Assembly: GCA_031550455.1 (NCBI GenBank)
Contig: JAVBOQ010000040.1
Coordinates: 1 to 23,258, forward strand
DNA: 23,258 bases
From: Avichristensenella sp031550455
GTDB taxonomy: Bacteria > Bacillota > Clostridia > Christensenellales > Aristaeellaceae
Direction: 5' to 3'
The notes beneath the pieces are model-generated. The model did no database searches. It had not been told where the DNA came from and saw only the letters and a program-made list of their open reading frames with translations. Positions 15,205 to 23,258 of the stretch are shown here, in pieces. Made by a program: the position numbers and the translations under genes. The number at the start of each line of letters is the position of its first letter. Within the stretch, counting starts at the first letter, position 1.

Positions 15205-16239
15205 TCAACTCCGCAGCCGCGGGTCAAGCGCGTCGCGCAGCCCGTCGCCGAACTGGTTAAACGATAGAATAATCAGGGCAATCATCGCCGCCGGAAACAG
15301 CATCAGGTAGGGATAGCTGGCCAGGCCGTCCAGCGCGCGGCTGGCCAGGGATCCGAGCGAAGCGACCGGCGCCGCCACACCCAAACCCATGAAGCTGAGG
15401 AAACTCTCCGTGAAGATCGCGCTGGGAATCTGGAACATGGCCGTCACCAGGATGGTGCCGATCGCGTTCGGGATCAGATGCCGCCAGATGACGCGTTTCC
15501 CGGAAGCGCCCAGCGCCTTTGCGGCCAGGACATATTCCTGCTGCTTCAACGAGAGCATCTGGCCGCGCACCATGCGCGCCATGTTCACCCAATAGAGCAG
15601 CGCAAAGGCGATAAACACGGAAATGATGGCCGTCCCCATCCGAAAATCAGGCAAAAGCTTGTCCAGCATGGACTTGAGGCTGAGCTGCAGAATGATGATG
15701 ATCAGGATGTCCGGGAGCGAATAGAGCACCTCGCAAAAGCGCATGAGCAGATTGTCCACCCACCCGCCCAAGTATCCGGATACAGCGCCGATGACCGTGC
15801 CGATCAAAACGACCGTCAGCGCGCAGAACAGGCCGATCGCCAGCGAAACCCGGGTGCCGATCATCGTGCGCACCAGCATGTCGCGACCGAGGTTGTCCGT
15901 ACCAAACGGGTGTTCCCAGTTTGGCGTCATGCGCTCGTGGCCGCGCACCTGCTGGTCGTAGGTGTATGGGCAAAATATGGGCCCCAGGAAGGCGAACAGC
16001 GTGATGAGCACAATCAGCACGAGCGACGCCATCGCGACCTTGTTGCGCCTGAACCTGCGTCTGGCGTCCTGCCAGTAGGTGGTGCTCTCGCGCATGACAA
16101 TGCGCTGGGTCTTCTGCTCCTCAGTCGCGGGTTCCATGTCCTTGATGTTCAAATGGAAGCTGCCGGGCCTGGTAAACCGGCCGATGGTCAAGTCGCCTGA
16201 GCGCTTTTCCGCCTCCGAAATATGAGGCTTCTTCATCAT
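15205..16239 (-). CDS. oppC: Oligopeptide ABC transporter permease, OppC type
   Basis: A membrane subunit of opp2, 344 residues. A cytoplasmic tail of about 68 residues precedes transmembrane segment 1 (about 69-91). A short extracellular stretch leads into the conserved FGTDNLGRDMLVR. The remaining five membrane segments follow, with the EAA coupling loop EYVLAAKALGAS and the ending FGDGLRDALDPRLRS. Two adjacent ATG codons could start it (16239 or 16236); GGAGG lies 10 bases before the first. The gene starts 15 bases after the oppB2 stop. Confidence 0.95.
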   Translation of the reverse strand: MMKKPHISEAEKRSGDLTIGRFTRPGSFHLNIKDMEPATEEQKTQRIVMRESTTYWQDARRRFRRNKVAMASLVLIVLITLFAFLGPIFCPYTYDQQVRGHERMTPNWEHPFGTDNLGRDMLVRTMIGTRVSLAIGLFCALTVVLIGTVIGAVSGYLGGWVDNLLMRFCEVLYSLPDILIIIILQLSLKSMLDKLLPDFRMGTAIISVFIAFALLYWVNMARMVRGQMLSLKQQEYVLAAKALGASGKRVIWRHLIPNAIGTILVTAMFQIPSAIFTESFLSFMGLGVAAPVASLGSLASRALDGLASYPYLMLFPAAMIALIILSFNQFGDGLRDALDPRLRS

Positions 16240-16254
16240 GGTATCGCCGCCTCC

Positions 16255-17166
16255 TCAGTATTTGATGCGCGGATCGACAATAGTATAGAGGATGTCGACG
16301 ATCAGGTTGGCAATGATCAGGATCCCGGCCAGAAAAATCGTGGTGCCCATGATCATCGGATAGTCGCGGCCGTTGATGGAGGTAATGAAGTACCCGCCCA
16401 ACCCCGGCACGGAAAAAATACGTTCAATGACGAAACTGCCGGTCAGTACCGCCGTCACCATCGGCCCCATGTAGGTGATGACCGGAATGACGGAGTTGCG
16501 CAGCGCGTGCTTGAACAGCACCACGCCCTCCCCCAGTCCTTTTGCGCGGGCGGTCTTCAGGTAGTCCTGCCCCATCACGTCCAGCATGCTCGATCGCATA
16601 AGCCGGGTGATGTAGCATGTGGGAGAGAGGGACAGGGCGAACACCGGCATGAGATAGTTGGCGGGCGTTTTCAGCCCGATGGTAGGCAGCCATTTGAGCG
16701 ACATGCCCAGCACGTACAGAAGCGTGGTGGCAATTACGAAGCCGGGCAGGGCGATGCCCAGCGTGCAGACAAACATGATGATTCGATCCACCAGTTTATT
16801 GCGTTTATACGCGGCCCAGATCCCCAGGGGGATGCCCATGATGAGGCCTACCAGAATGGCGCATATACCGACCTTTGCCGATACCGGAAATTTTTCCGCG
16901 ATGATTTCAACGACGGTATACCCCTTGCGTTTGAAGGAGACGCCCATGTCCCCCTCCAGGAGCTTGCCCAAATAGTTTTTGTATTGAATATACACGGGCT
17001 GATCAAGGCCGTAGTTTTTGTTCATGACTTCGAGCACCTGCTGCGGCACCTTTTCGCTGAGGAACGGGCCGCCGGGTACCAAAAACATGATGAAAAAAGT
17101 AATTGTGATGATGACAAAAAGCGTTACGGCCGCCATCAGTACGCGCTTGACTAAATATCTGGTCAT
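16255..17166 (-). CDS. oppB: Oligopeptide ABC transporter permease, OppB type
   Basis: The other opp2 membrane subunit, 303 residues. It begins MTRYLVKR followed directly by transmembrane segment 1. It carries the usual GPFLSEK-type extracellular stretch and GDMGVSF, an EAA loop (DYLKTARAKGLG then KHALRNSVIP), the conserved ERIFSVPGLGGYF, and ends DILYTIVDPRIKY. The ATG at 17166 was chosen because the first helix starts there and GAGGAG precedes it; the in-frame extension to 17238 overlaps the promoter. It is the first gene of the opp2 operon, behind an exact promoter. Confidence 0.95.
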   Translation of the reverse strand: MTRYLVKRVLMAAVTLFVIITITFFIMFLVPGGPFLSEKVPQQVLEVMNKNYGLDQPVYIQYKNYLGKLLEGDMGVSFKRKGYTVVEIIAEKFPVSAKVGICAILVGLIMGIPLGIWAAYKRNKLVDRIIMFVCTLGIALPGFVIATTLLYVLGMSLKWLPTIGLKTPANYLMPVFALSLSPTCYITRLMRSSMLDVMGQDYLKTARAKGLGEGVVLFKHALRNSVIPVITYMGPMVTAVLTGSFVIERIFSVPGLGGYFITSINGRDYPMIMGTTIFLAGILIIANLIVDILYTIVDPRIKY

Positions 17167-17199
17167 CTCTTTCCGCTCCTCACACATCCCGCTTTTTCT

Positions 17200-17229
17200 A
17201 TTATAGAGTTTGTATACGCCTTTTGTCAA
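17200..17229 (-). promoter_or_regulatory. Sigma-A promoter of the opp2 operon
   Basis: An exact -35 TTGACA (17229-17224) and exact -10 TATAAT (17205-17200) with an 18-base spacer on the minus strand. Initiation near 17193 gives a leader of about 27 bases before oppB2. The spacer contains GTATAC, too short to call an operator. Confidence 0.9.
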
Positions 17230-17474
17230 TGCGCGCAAACCTTTTGTGGGCAGGAAATGCAGGAGGAATGGATCGGCCCTTCATTATTATTGTGATTTGC
17301 ATGTTGTGATTTCCGCAAGATTCCGGCGGCGGCGCCCGGAAAACGAAGCGAAGGGTGGGGACAGCGTGACATCGGGAATCAATTCGGCCGTCTGGTTATC
17401 CCAGATACCTTGGTTCCGTAAGCGCAGGCCTGTTGAACGCAAGGCGCCGTTGCCGCGAAAACCGCCCCAGAGAT
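17230..17474. other. Intergenic stretch without recognised features
   Basis: It lies between the pyr operon terminator and the opp2 promoter; the full gene-free gap is 17167-17542. I see no convincing gene, RNA or long repeat. Short plus-strand frames here have no supporting protein character. Confidence 0.6.
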
Positions 17475-17513
17475 AAAAAAGCGCGCCAGGCCATAAAGAC
17501 TCGGCACGCTTTT
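17475..17513 (-). terminator. Intrinsic terminator of the pyr operon
   Basis: In the transcript AAAAGCGUGCC pairs with GGCGCGCUUUU (eleven pairs, one G-U), with a 15-base loop and a run of six U. It begins 29 bases after the pyrI stop. Confidence 0.88.
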
Positions 17514-17542
17514 GCTTTATGAAAAACCACCGCGAATGAGGA

Positions 17543-17956
17543 CTACATCGACGCCTCGCAGTACTTGCAACGGTACACCGCGGGCGTCTCTCCGCTCAGG
17601 TGGAACACCTGATCGAGGCCCGGCTCGGTCGTCGTGATGCAGCGCGGGTTCTTGCAGGTCAGGACGTTAACGATCTCCTTCGGCAGCGACAACTTTTTCT
17701 TTTCGACCGTCTCGCCGTTCCGGATGATCGTCACGGTGGCGTTGGGGTCGAGGTAGCCGAGCGCTTCGAAGTCCACGTCGAGCAGCGTGTCGACTTTGAT
17801 GATGTCCTTGAAGCCCATCTTGTTGCTCTTGCAGTGCTGAATGATCGCGACCGAGCACTCAAGCTGGTCCATGCGCAGATAGTTGTAGATGCGCATGCTG
17901 TTGCCGGCCTTGATGTGGTCGATGACGATGCCGTTCTGAATGCTGTCGATGTTCAT
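17543..17956 (-). CDS. pyrI: Aspartate carbamoyltransferase regulatory subunit
   Basis: PyrI binds nucleotide effectors and associates with PyrB trimers to make allosteric ATCase. The 137-residue protein has the N-terminal allosteric domain (GIVIDHIKAGNSMRIYNYL, about 9-27). The C-terminal zinc domain has four cysteines in the order CKNPRC ... CKYC. It is slightly shorter than E. coli PyrI (153), within the range of clostridial forms. The ATG at 17956 overlaps the pyrB stop as ATGA, so translation is coupled and stoichiometric with PyrB. It is the last gene before the terminator. Confidence 0.96.
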   Translation of the reverse strand: MNIDSIQNGIVIDHIKAGNSMRIYNYLRMDQLECSVAIIQHCKSNKMGFKDIIKVDTLLDVDFEALGYLDPNATVTIIRNGETVEKKKLSLPKEIVNVLTCKNPRCITTTEPGLDQVFHLSGETPAVYRCKYCEASM

Positions 17957-18870
17957 GCCGTTACCCCCAACATCTTGAGAATCAGCGCCATGCGCGCGTG
18001 TTTTCCGCACAGAACCTGTTTGAAATAGCATGCGCGCGGATCGTCGTCCACCTCGACCGCGATCTCGTTGACGCGTGGCAGCGGGTGCAGGATCGTCAGA
18101 TCCTTTTTCGCGGTTCTCAGCGATTCCGGCGAGAGGATAAAGCTGTTTTTGAGGCGGACATAATCGGCTTCATTGAAGAACCGCTCGCGCTGCACGCGGG
18201 TCATGTACAGCACATCCAGTTCCGGCATCACCCGGTCCATGTTCGTCACTTCGCGCCACTTCTGGCCGTCCCGGTGCAGCACGCCGCGCTTGATGTAGTC
18301 CGGAACCTGCAATTCTTCCGGGGAGATCAGCACGAACTCGACGCCGTCGTACCGCGCCATCGCGTGGATCAGCGAGTGCACCGTGCGGCCAAACTTCAGG
18401 TCGCCGCAGAGGCCGACGACCATTTTGTTCAGGCGGTTCTTCTCGCGGCGGATCGTCAGCAGGTCGGTCAGCGTCTGCGTCGGGTGGTTGTGCCCGCCGT
18501 CGCCCGCGTTGATGATCGGCACGGGGCATTTGAGCGAGGCTGCCATCGGCGCGCCTTCCTTCGGGTGGCGCATCGCGATGATGTCGGCGTAGCAGGCGAC
18601 CGTCCGAACCGTATCGCTGACGCTCTCGCCCTTGGCGGCGGACGACGACGACGCTTCCGAAAAGCCGATCACGCTGCCGCCCAGTTCCAGCATCGCGGCC
18701 TCGAACGACAGGCGCGTGCGGGTGCTCGGCTCGAAGAACAGCGTCGCGAGCTTCTTGCGTCGGCAAGCCTCGGCGTACGTTTCCGGGTTCGCGACGATTC
18801 GGTCCGCGAGGTCCAGCATGGCGTCGATCTCTTGGATGCTCAGGTCTTGGATGTCAATCAGGTGGAACAT
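17953..18870 (-). CDS. pyrB: Aspartate carbamoyltransferase catalytic subunit
   Basis: It condenses carbamoyl phosphate with aspartate to carbamoyl-aspartate, the committed step of pyrimidine synthesis. The 305-residue protein has the carbamoyl-phosphate loop FFEPSTRTR (45-53), the 80s loop SSSAAKGES (75-83) with its lysine, HPTQTLTDL (129-137) and HPLPRVNEI (262-270), all intact. The ATG at 18870 has an ideal AGGAGG site that includes the pyrE stop region; the gap to pyrE is 10 bases. The longer in-frame extension lies within pyrE and is unlikely. Confidence 0.97.
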   Translation of the reverse strand: MFHLIDIQDLSIQEIDAMLDLADRIVANPETYAEACRRKKLATLFFEPSTRTRLSFEAAMLELGGSVIGFSEASSSSAAKGESVSDTVRTVACYADIIAMRHPKEGAPMAASLKCPVPIINAGDGGHNHPTQTLTDLLTIRREKNRLNKMVVGLCGDLKFGRTVHSLIHAMARYDGVEFVLISPEELQVPDYIKRGVLHRDGQKWREVTNMDRVMPELDVLYMTRVQRERFFNEADYVRLKNSFILSPESLRTAKKDLTILHPLPRVNEIAVEVDDDPRACYFKQVLCGKHARMALILKMLGVTA

Positions 18871-18880
18871 CGTCTGCCTC

Positions 18881-19519
18881 CTATGCGCGGATTTGGATCC
18901 AGGATTCATCGGCCGGGTTGTCGCGGAAGGCGGTCAACCGCGCGATGTCCGCCGCCGGGATGTACCCTTCTTCGGCGGCCACGCGCAGCAGCGCGTCATA
19001 ATTTGAAAGGCTGTGGTTGACGACATTCGCCTCGCGCAGCCGGTCGATGCCTTTTCGCATGCCGTAGGTGAAGATGCTCGCGATGCCGAGCACGGAAGCG
19101 CCGGCCTCGCGCACCGCGTTGACGACCTCGACGACGCTGCCGCCGGTGGAGATCAAATCCTCGACGACGACCGCCTTCTGCCCGGGCAGCAGTTTGCCCT
19201 CGATCAGGTTCTCGCGGCCGTGCGTTTTTGCGCTGCCGCGCACATAACCCATCGGCAGGCCCATCAGGTGGCCGACGATCGCCGCGTGGCCGATGCCCGC
19301 GGTCGAGGTGCCGATGACGATCTCGCAGTCCGGGTAGTGGGCGCGGATCAGCGCGGCCAGGCCTTCCTCTATGTGTGTGCGCACCTCCGGCGCGGACAGC
19401 GTCAGCCGGTTGTCGCAGTAAATCGGTCTTTTGATGCCGCTGGCCCAGGTGAACGGCTCCTCGGGCCGAAGGAACACCGCGCCGATGGACAGCAGGTCTT
19501 TCGCGATCGCTCTTTCCAT
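18881..19519 (-). CDS. pyrE: Orotate phosphoribosyltransferase
   Basis: It transfers phosphoribose from PRPP to orotate, giving OMP. The 212-residue protein has the PRPP-binding signature AVVVEDLISTGGS (116-128) and the flexible catalytic loop RGSAKTHGREN (95-105) with Lys and His in place. The ATG at 19519 follows GGGAAGG and opens the conserved MERAIAKDLLSIGAVFL start; the in-frame extension upstream overlaps pyrF and is not supported. It lies 32 bases after pyrF. Confidence 0.97.
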   Translation of the reverse strand: MERAIAKDLLSIGAVFLRPEEPFTWASGIKRPIYCDNRLTLSAPEVRTHIEEGLAALIRAHYPDCEIVIGTSTAGIGHAAIVGHLMGLPMGYVRGSAKTHGRENLIEGKLLPGQKAVVVEDLISTGGSVVEVVNAVREAGASVLGIASIFTYGMRKGIDRLREANVVNHSLSNYDALLRVAAEEGYIPAADIARLTAFRDNPADESWIQIRA

Positions 19520-19551
19520 GGTTGCACCTTCCCTTTCAATTGTACCGTGGA

Positions 19552-20250
19552 TCATCCGACGAACTCGCGGACGCAGCGTTTCCACGCGGCGACCGGTTCA
19601 TCCGCGCCGGTGATCGGGCGGCCGACGACGATGTAGTCGCTGCCGATTTCACGCGCCTTTTCGGGTGTCATCACACGCGCCTGGTCGTCCGCCGCCGCGC
19701 CCGCGAACCGGATGCCGGGCGTTACGGTCAGGAACGCCGCGCCGCAGGCTGTCTTGACCAGCCCGGCCTCGAGCGGCGAGCAGACGACGCCGTCCAGTCC
19801 CGCTTCTTTCGCGTTCTTCGCGTAGGCGGCGACCGTTTCCGGCATCGTCGCCTGAATCAGCAGCTCCTTTTGCATCCTCTCTTCGCTGGTCGACGTCAGT
19901 TGCGTCACCGCGAGCAGCAGCGGGCGCGTCCCGTCCGGGCGCGTCAGCCCGCGCAGCGCCGCGCGCATCATGTCGGCGGTTCCGGCCGCGTGCAGGTTGA
20001 CCATGTCGACGTCCAGCCGCGACAGCACGGCCATCGCCTTCTCGACGGTGTTGGGGATGTCGTGCAGCTTCAGGTCGAGGAACAGCGAAAGCCCGCGCCG
20101 CTTGATCTCGCGGACGATGGACGGCCCTTCCGCGTAAAACAGCTCCATGCCGATCTTGACAAACGGTTTTTCGCCTCCGAACCGGTCCAGGAACGCGAGG
20201 GCCTCGTTTCCGCCGGCAAAGTCCAGCGCGATGATGACGTCCTTGCCCAT
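19552..20250 (-). CDS. pyrF: Orotidine 5'-phosphate decarboxylase
   Basis: It decarboxylates OMP to UMP, the last step of the pathway. The 232-residue protein is the short PyrF type. The catalytic set is K32 (FVKIG) with D59, K61 and D64 in DLKLHDIPNT, and the phosphate-binding end carries TPGIR (177-181) and VVGRPIT (208-214). The ATG has an AAGGAGG site. It starts 28 bases after pyrD. Confidence 0.97.
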   Translation of the reverse strand: MGKDVIIALDFAGGNEALAFLDRFGGEKPFVKIGMELFYAEGPSIVREIKRRGLSLFLDLKLHDIPNTVEKAMAVLSRLDVDMVNLHAAGTADMMRAALRGLTRPDGTRPLLLAVTQLTSTSEERMQKELLIQATMPETVAAYAKNAKEAGLDGVVCSPLEAGLVKTACGAAFLTVTPGIRFAGAAADDQARVMTPEKAREIGSDYIVVGRPITGADEPVAAWKRCVREFVG

Positions 20251-20278
20251 GATGCCGCCTCCTTCTTGTGGGTTCCGT

Positions 20279-21193
20279 CTATTTGTAACCTGCCCCGATG
20301 ACCTCCCGGAGCGATCGGATCCCGTATTGCCGCATTACGTCCGGCAACTGTTCGACAATTTCCTTGCAGGCGAACGGATTTTTCAGGTTTGCCGCGCCGA
20401 CCTGCACCGCCGTCGCACCCGCGAGCATCATCTCGATCACGTCGCGCGCCGACGACACGCCGCCCATGCCGATGACCGGGATTTTCACAGCGCTTGCCAC
20501 CTGCCACACCATCCTGAGCGCGACCGGGAACACCGCCGGGCCGGACAGCCCGCCGAACATGTTGGCGAGGATCGGTTTTTTTGTTTTTAAGTCGATCCGC
20601 ATCCCGAGCAGCGTGTTGATCAGGCTGATCCCGTCCGCGCCGGCGGCCTCGCAGGCCGTCGCGATCGGCACGATGTCGGTGACGTTCGGCGTCAGCTTGA
20701 TGAAGACCGGTTTCCTCGTGACGCTCCGCACCGCGCGGGTCACTTCGGCCGCGCTCCCGGCGGAGGTGCCGAACGTCATGCCGCCGTGTTTTACGTTCGG
20801 GCAACTGATGTTGATCTCGAGCATGTGCGCGTCCGGCGACGCATCCGCTTTTTCGGCGGCCTCGACATAGTCGGCGACCGAGAACCCGCTGATATTTAGG
20901 ATAACCGTTCCATTATAATGTCGTGTCAGGGCCGGCAGCTCGCGCGACAGCACCCGGTCGATCCCCGGGTTTTCCAGCCCGACCGCGTTGAGCATGCCCG
21001 CCGGGCATTCCGCGACGCGCGGCAGCGGGTTACCGGCCCGCGCCTCCGGCGTCGTCCCCTTGACCGATATGCCGCCGAGGATGTTCAGGTCGTACAATTT
21101 GGCGAACTCCGCACCGAACCCGAACGTGCCGCTCGCCGGGATCACCGGATTTGAAAGCTCCCTGCCCGCCAGCGTCACCGAAAGGTTTACCAT
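20279..21193 (-). CDS. pyrD: Dihydroorotate dehydrogenase, class 1B catalytic subunit
   Basis: It oxidises dihydroorotate to orotate using FMN; electrons pass to PyrK and then to NAD+. The 304-residue protein has the class 1 catalytic cysteine C131 in EINISCPN, an FMN-binding GGISVKG (40-46), IKLTPN (165-170) and GMGGVSSARD (242-251). The ATG at 21193 has GGAGG upstream and overlaps the end of pyrK by seven bases; the upstream in-frame extension lies inside pyrK. The adjacent pyrK confirms the NAD-linked 1B subtype. Confidence 0.97.
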   Translation of the reverse strand: MVNLSVTLAGRELSNPVIPASGTFGFGAEFAKLYDLNILGGISVKGTTPEARAGNPLPRVAECPAGMLNAVGLENPGIDRVLSRELPALTRHYNGTVILNISGFSVADYVEAAEKADASPDAHMLEINISCPNVKHGGMTFGTSAGSAAEVTRAVRSVTRKPVFIKLTPNVTDIVPIATACEAAGADGISLINTLLGMRIDLKTKKPILANMFGGLSGPAVFPVALRMVWQVASAVKIPVIGMGGVSSARDVIEMMLAGATAVQVGAANLKNPFACKEIVEQLPDVMRQYGIRSLREVIGAGYK

Positions 21194-21909
21194 AGGATTT
21201 CCTCCTTCCGAAACACCGGCCCATCGGCGCAGACGCGCTTGCCGCCCGCGACCGTCTGGCAGGTGCAGCCCATGCACGCGCCGAACCCGCACGCCATCCG
21301 GGCCTCAAAGCTCAGTTGGCCGTCCATCGGTAGCGTCGCGTGCACCGCGCGCAGCATCGCCTCCGGGCCGCAGGCGTAGTAGTGGTCGCGATCCGCCCGC
21401 GTGTCCGGCAGAATGTCCGTTACAAGCTTGTTTTCGGAGACCAGCGCGACGCGGACATCGCAGCCGAGCGCAGCGAAAGCGTCCGCGAGGATCTGGTCAG
21501 GCCTGTCCGCGAACCCGAGCGCCACCATGGGCGTCGCGCCGCGCGCGGCCAATCTTTTGGCAAGGCCGTACAACGGCGGCGTGCCGACGCCACCGCCGAC
21601 CAGCAGCGGACGGTCGCCTTCGGACGCGTCAAACCCGTTGCCGAGGCCGACGAGCAGGTCGAGCGCCTTGCCTGGCGCGTATCCGGAGAGCGCCTTCGTG
21701 CCCTCGCCGAGCACTTTGTACAGCAGCGTCATGCCGCTTCCGTCCCAGTCGCAGACCGAGATCGGACGGCGCAGATAGAAGCCGTCCAGCTCGATGTTGA
21801 CGAACTGTCCGGGCGCGGTCAGCGCTGCTGTGTCGCCGGACAGCCGCATCTGGTACACGTCGCGCGCGACCGGGCGGTTTTCGAGAATGCTGTAAGTCCC
21901 TTTACGCAA
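21187..21909 (-). CDS. pyrK: Dihydroorotate dehydrogenase electron transfer subunit
   Basis: PyrK carries FAD and a [2Fe-2S] cluster and passes electrons from PyrD to NAD+. The 240-residue protein has the FAD motif RRPIS (47-51), a nucleotide-binding GGGVGTPPL (105-113) and the cluster cysteines C207, C212, C215 and C227 within CGFGACMGC and following sequence. The start is TTG at 21909; it is supported by a strong AAGGAGG at eight bases and by normal homology from residue 1, while the next Met is only at residue 21. It overlaps the pyrC stop by eight bases. Confidence 0.95.
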   Translation of the reverse strand: MRKGTYSILENRPVARDVYQMRLSGDTAALTAPGQFVNIELDGFYLRRPISVCDWDGSGMTLLYKVLGEGTKALSGYAPGKALDLLVGLGNGFDASEGDRPLLVGGGVGTPPLYGLAKRLAARGATPMVALGFADRPDQILADAFAALGCDVRVALVSENKLVTDILPDTRADRDHYYACGPEAMLRAVHATLPMDGQLSFEARMACGFGACMGCTCQTVAGGKRVCADGPVFRKEEILW

Positions 21910-23188
21910 GGCTTTTTCCTCCTTCGCGCGCGTCCCAGACGATCCGCCCGGACACCATCGTCAAATCGCAGCGGCCGCGAACCGGGAGGCCGTCGAACGG
22001 CGTGCTGCGGCCCATGGACAGGAACGTCGCGGAATCGATTGTATACTGTGTGTCAAGGTCCAGCACCGCGAGGTCGGCGGGCGAACCTTCCGCCATGGGT
22101 TCCGGCAGGCCGAGCAGCGCGCGCGGCCGGACGCACAGCCGGTCGAGCAGCGTTTCCATCGGCACAATCCCGGGCAGCGCCAGCTTTGTAAAAAGCGCGG
22201 GCAGCGCGGTTTCCAGCCCGACGATCCCCATCGCGCTGCCCGAAAGACCTTTGTTCTTTTCGTTTTCCGCGTGCGGCGCGTGGTCGGTCGCGATGCAGTC
22301 GATCGTGCCGTCGTTGATTCAGTCGATCAGCGCAAGCATGTCCTCACGCGCGCGAATCGGCGGGTTCATCTTGAACCGGCCGTCCTCGCGCATGTCCTCG
22401 TCGCACAGGCACAGGTAATGCGGCGCGGTTTCGCAGGTGACGGGCAGCCCTTCGGCCTTCGCCGCGCGGATCAGCGCGACGCTCTCTTTCGTCGAGATGT
22501 GCAGCGCGTGGTACGGGCAGCCGGTCTCGCAGACCAGCGCGATGTCCCGCTCGATTTGCCGCCATTCGCTCTCGCCCGAAATGCCCGCGTGGCCGTTCGC
22601 TTTCGCGTACGCGCCCGCGTGGACATACCCGCCCTCAAGCAGCGCGTTGACCTCACAGTGCGCGGCGATGCGGCGGCCGACAGCCTTCGCCCTGACCATC
22701 GCGGCGCGCATCGTCGCGCCGTCTTGCACGCCGCGCCCGTCGTCCGAAAACCCAGCGACGTACGGCGCAAGCGCTTCCATGTCGGCGAGCGTCTCGCCCT
22801 TTTCGTCCCGCGTGATCGCGCCGAACGGGTAGACGTTCACAACCGCGTCGCGCCGGATCGCGTCGAGCTGCTGCGCGAGGTGTTCGACGCTGTCCGGGAC
22901 CGGGTTCAGGTTCGGCATCGCGCAGACCGCGGTGTATCCGCCGCGCGCGGCCGCCATCGTGCCGGTTCTGATCGTTTCTTTCCACAAAAAACCGGGCTCC
23001 CGAAGATGTACATGAACATCAACGAAGCCCGGAACAATTGCTTTCGTGGAACAATCAATCAAAAAATCGACGCCGTCCGATGGGAATACGGGAGAAACCT
23101 TTGCGATTCGTTCGCCTTCGACCAAAATGTCCGCCCTGGCAAACCGGCCTTGCCTGAAAACCGTGCCGCCCTTGAGCAACACCCGCAT
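21902..23188 (-). pseudogene. pyrC: Dihydroorotase, interrupted by an in-frame TGA
   Basis: Dihydroorotase cyclises carbamoyl-aspartate to dihydroorotate. A single frame of 428 codons has full-length class I dihydroorotase character: HVHLREPG (59-66), SDDG (148-151), AHCE (176-179), HALHIS (227-232), and ATDHAPH (300-306). Codon 290 (22321-22319) is TGA. The frame is the same on both sides, ALID before and INDGTIDCIATDHAP after, where homologues usually have a residue such as Gly. A truncated 289-residue product would lack the catalytic aspartate of TDHAPH. A one-base change, sequencing error or readthrough are all possible. The ATG at 23188 follows AGGGGTG. It is the first gene of the pyr operon. 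Confidence 0.9.
21918..21924 (-). promoter_or_regulatory. Ribosome binding site fixing the pyrK TTG start
   Basis: AAGGAGG lies eight bases before the TTG at 21909-21907. No ATG is near, so this site decides the pyrK start. Confidence 0.75.
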
Positions 23189-23219
23189 GCGAATCACCCC
23201 TGTCGGCGCATTTCGTGCG

Positions 23220-23248
23220 ATTATAACAGCACATGGTGTGGTTGTCAA
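23220..23248 (-). promoter_or_regulatory. Sigma-A promoter of the pyr operon
   Basis: An exact -35 TTGACA (23248-23243) and exact -10 TATAAT (23225-23220) with a 17-base spacer on the minus strand. Initiation near 23213 leaves only about 25 bases before the pyrC ATG, too short for a PyrR-type attenuator. Confidence 0.9.
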
Positions 23249-23258
23249 GGGGGCGGAA

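Noticed and set aside
17239..17474. Small plus-strand gene near 17250 with AGGAGG-like sequence
   Set aside because: The frames are only 12-13 codons long, and the AGGAGG is too close to, or inside, the frame.
22319..22321. TGA in pyrC read as selenocysteine or as a reassigned sense codon
   Set aside because: Dihydroorotase has no selenocysteine at this position, and many genes in the window end in TGA at the expected length, so the codon is a normal stop here.

Overview
The window looks like a chromosomal segment from a fairly GC-rich member of the Bacillota, most likely a clostridial or Christensenellales-type lineage. This is inferred from the greA-lysS pair, the class 1B pyrD/pyrK pyrimidine operon, a DUF3899 membrane protein, strong AGGAGG-type ribosome binding sites and exact TTGACA/TATAAT promoters. 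No rRNA, tRNA, CRISPR array, integrase or transposase gene was seen. Every gene I can support lies on the minus strand, so transcription runs from high to low coordinates.

Layout in transcription order. (1) 23258-17475 is a de novo pyrimidine operon: promoter, pyrC (broken by one in-frame TGA), pyrK, pyrD, pyrF, pyrE, pyrB, pyrI, then a strong intrinsic terminator. It covers carbamoyl-aspartate synthesis through UMP, but the carbamoyl-phosphate synthase genes are not here. (2) 17229-11440 is a peptide ABC transporter operon of normal protein sizes (called opp2), in the order B-C-D-F-A, with its own promoter and terminator. (3) A 100-bp MITE-like palindromic element sits at 11298-11397. (4) 11139-2212 is a second peptide-type ABC transporter operon (opp1), in the order A-B-C-D-F, followed by a small DUF3899 membrane protein. 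(5) 2157-47 is greA-lysS with its own promoter, followed by the first codons of a possible further gene running off the window edge.

The most interesting content is opp1. Four of its five subunits are much larger than their opp2 counterparts: a 796-aa binding protein, an OppC-type permease with an extracellular insertion of about 210 residues, an OppD-type ATPase with a helical insertion of about 375 residues, and an OppF-type ATPase with an insertion of about 95 residues. Both opp1 ATPases have also lost the four C-terminal cysteines that opp2 keeps, which in DppD-type ATPases bind a [4Fe-4S] cluster. The neighbouring opp2 system gives an internal control for this comparison. The second notable point is the nonsense codon in pyrC, which lies upstream of the catalytic aspartate motif in an otherwise intact operon.
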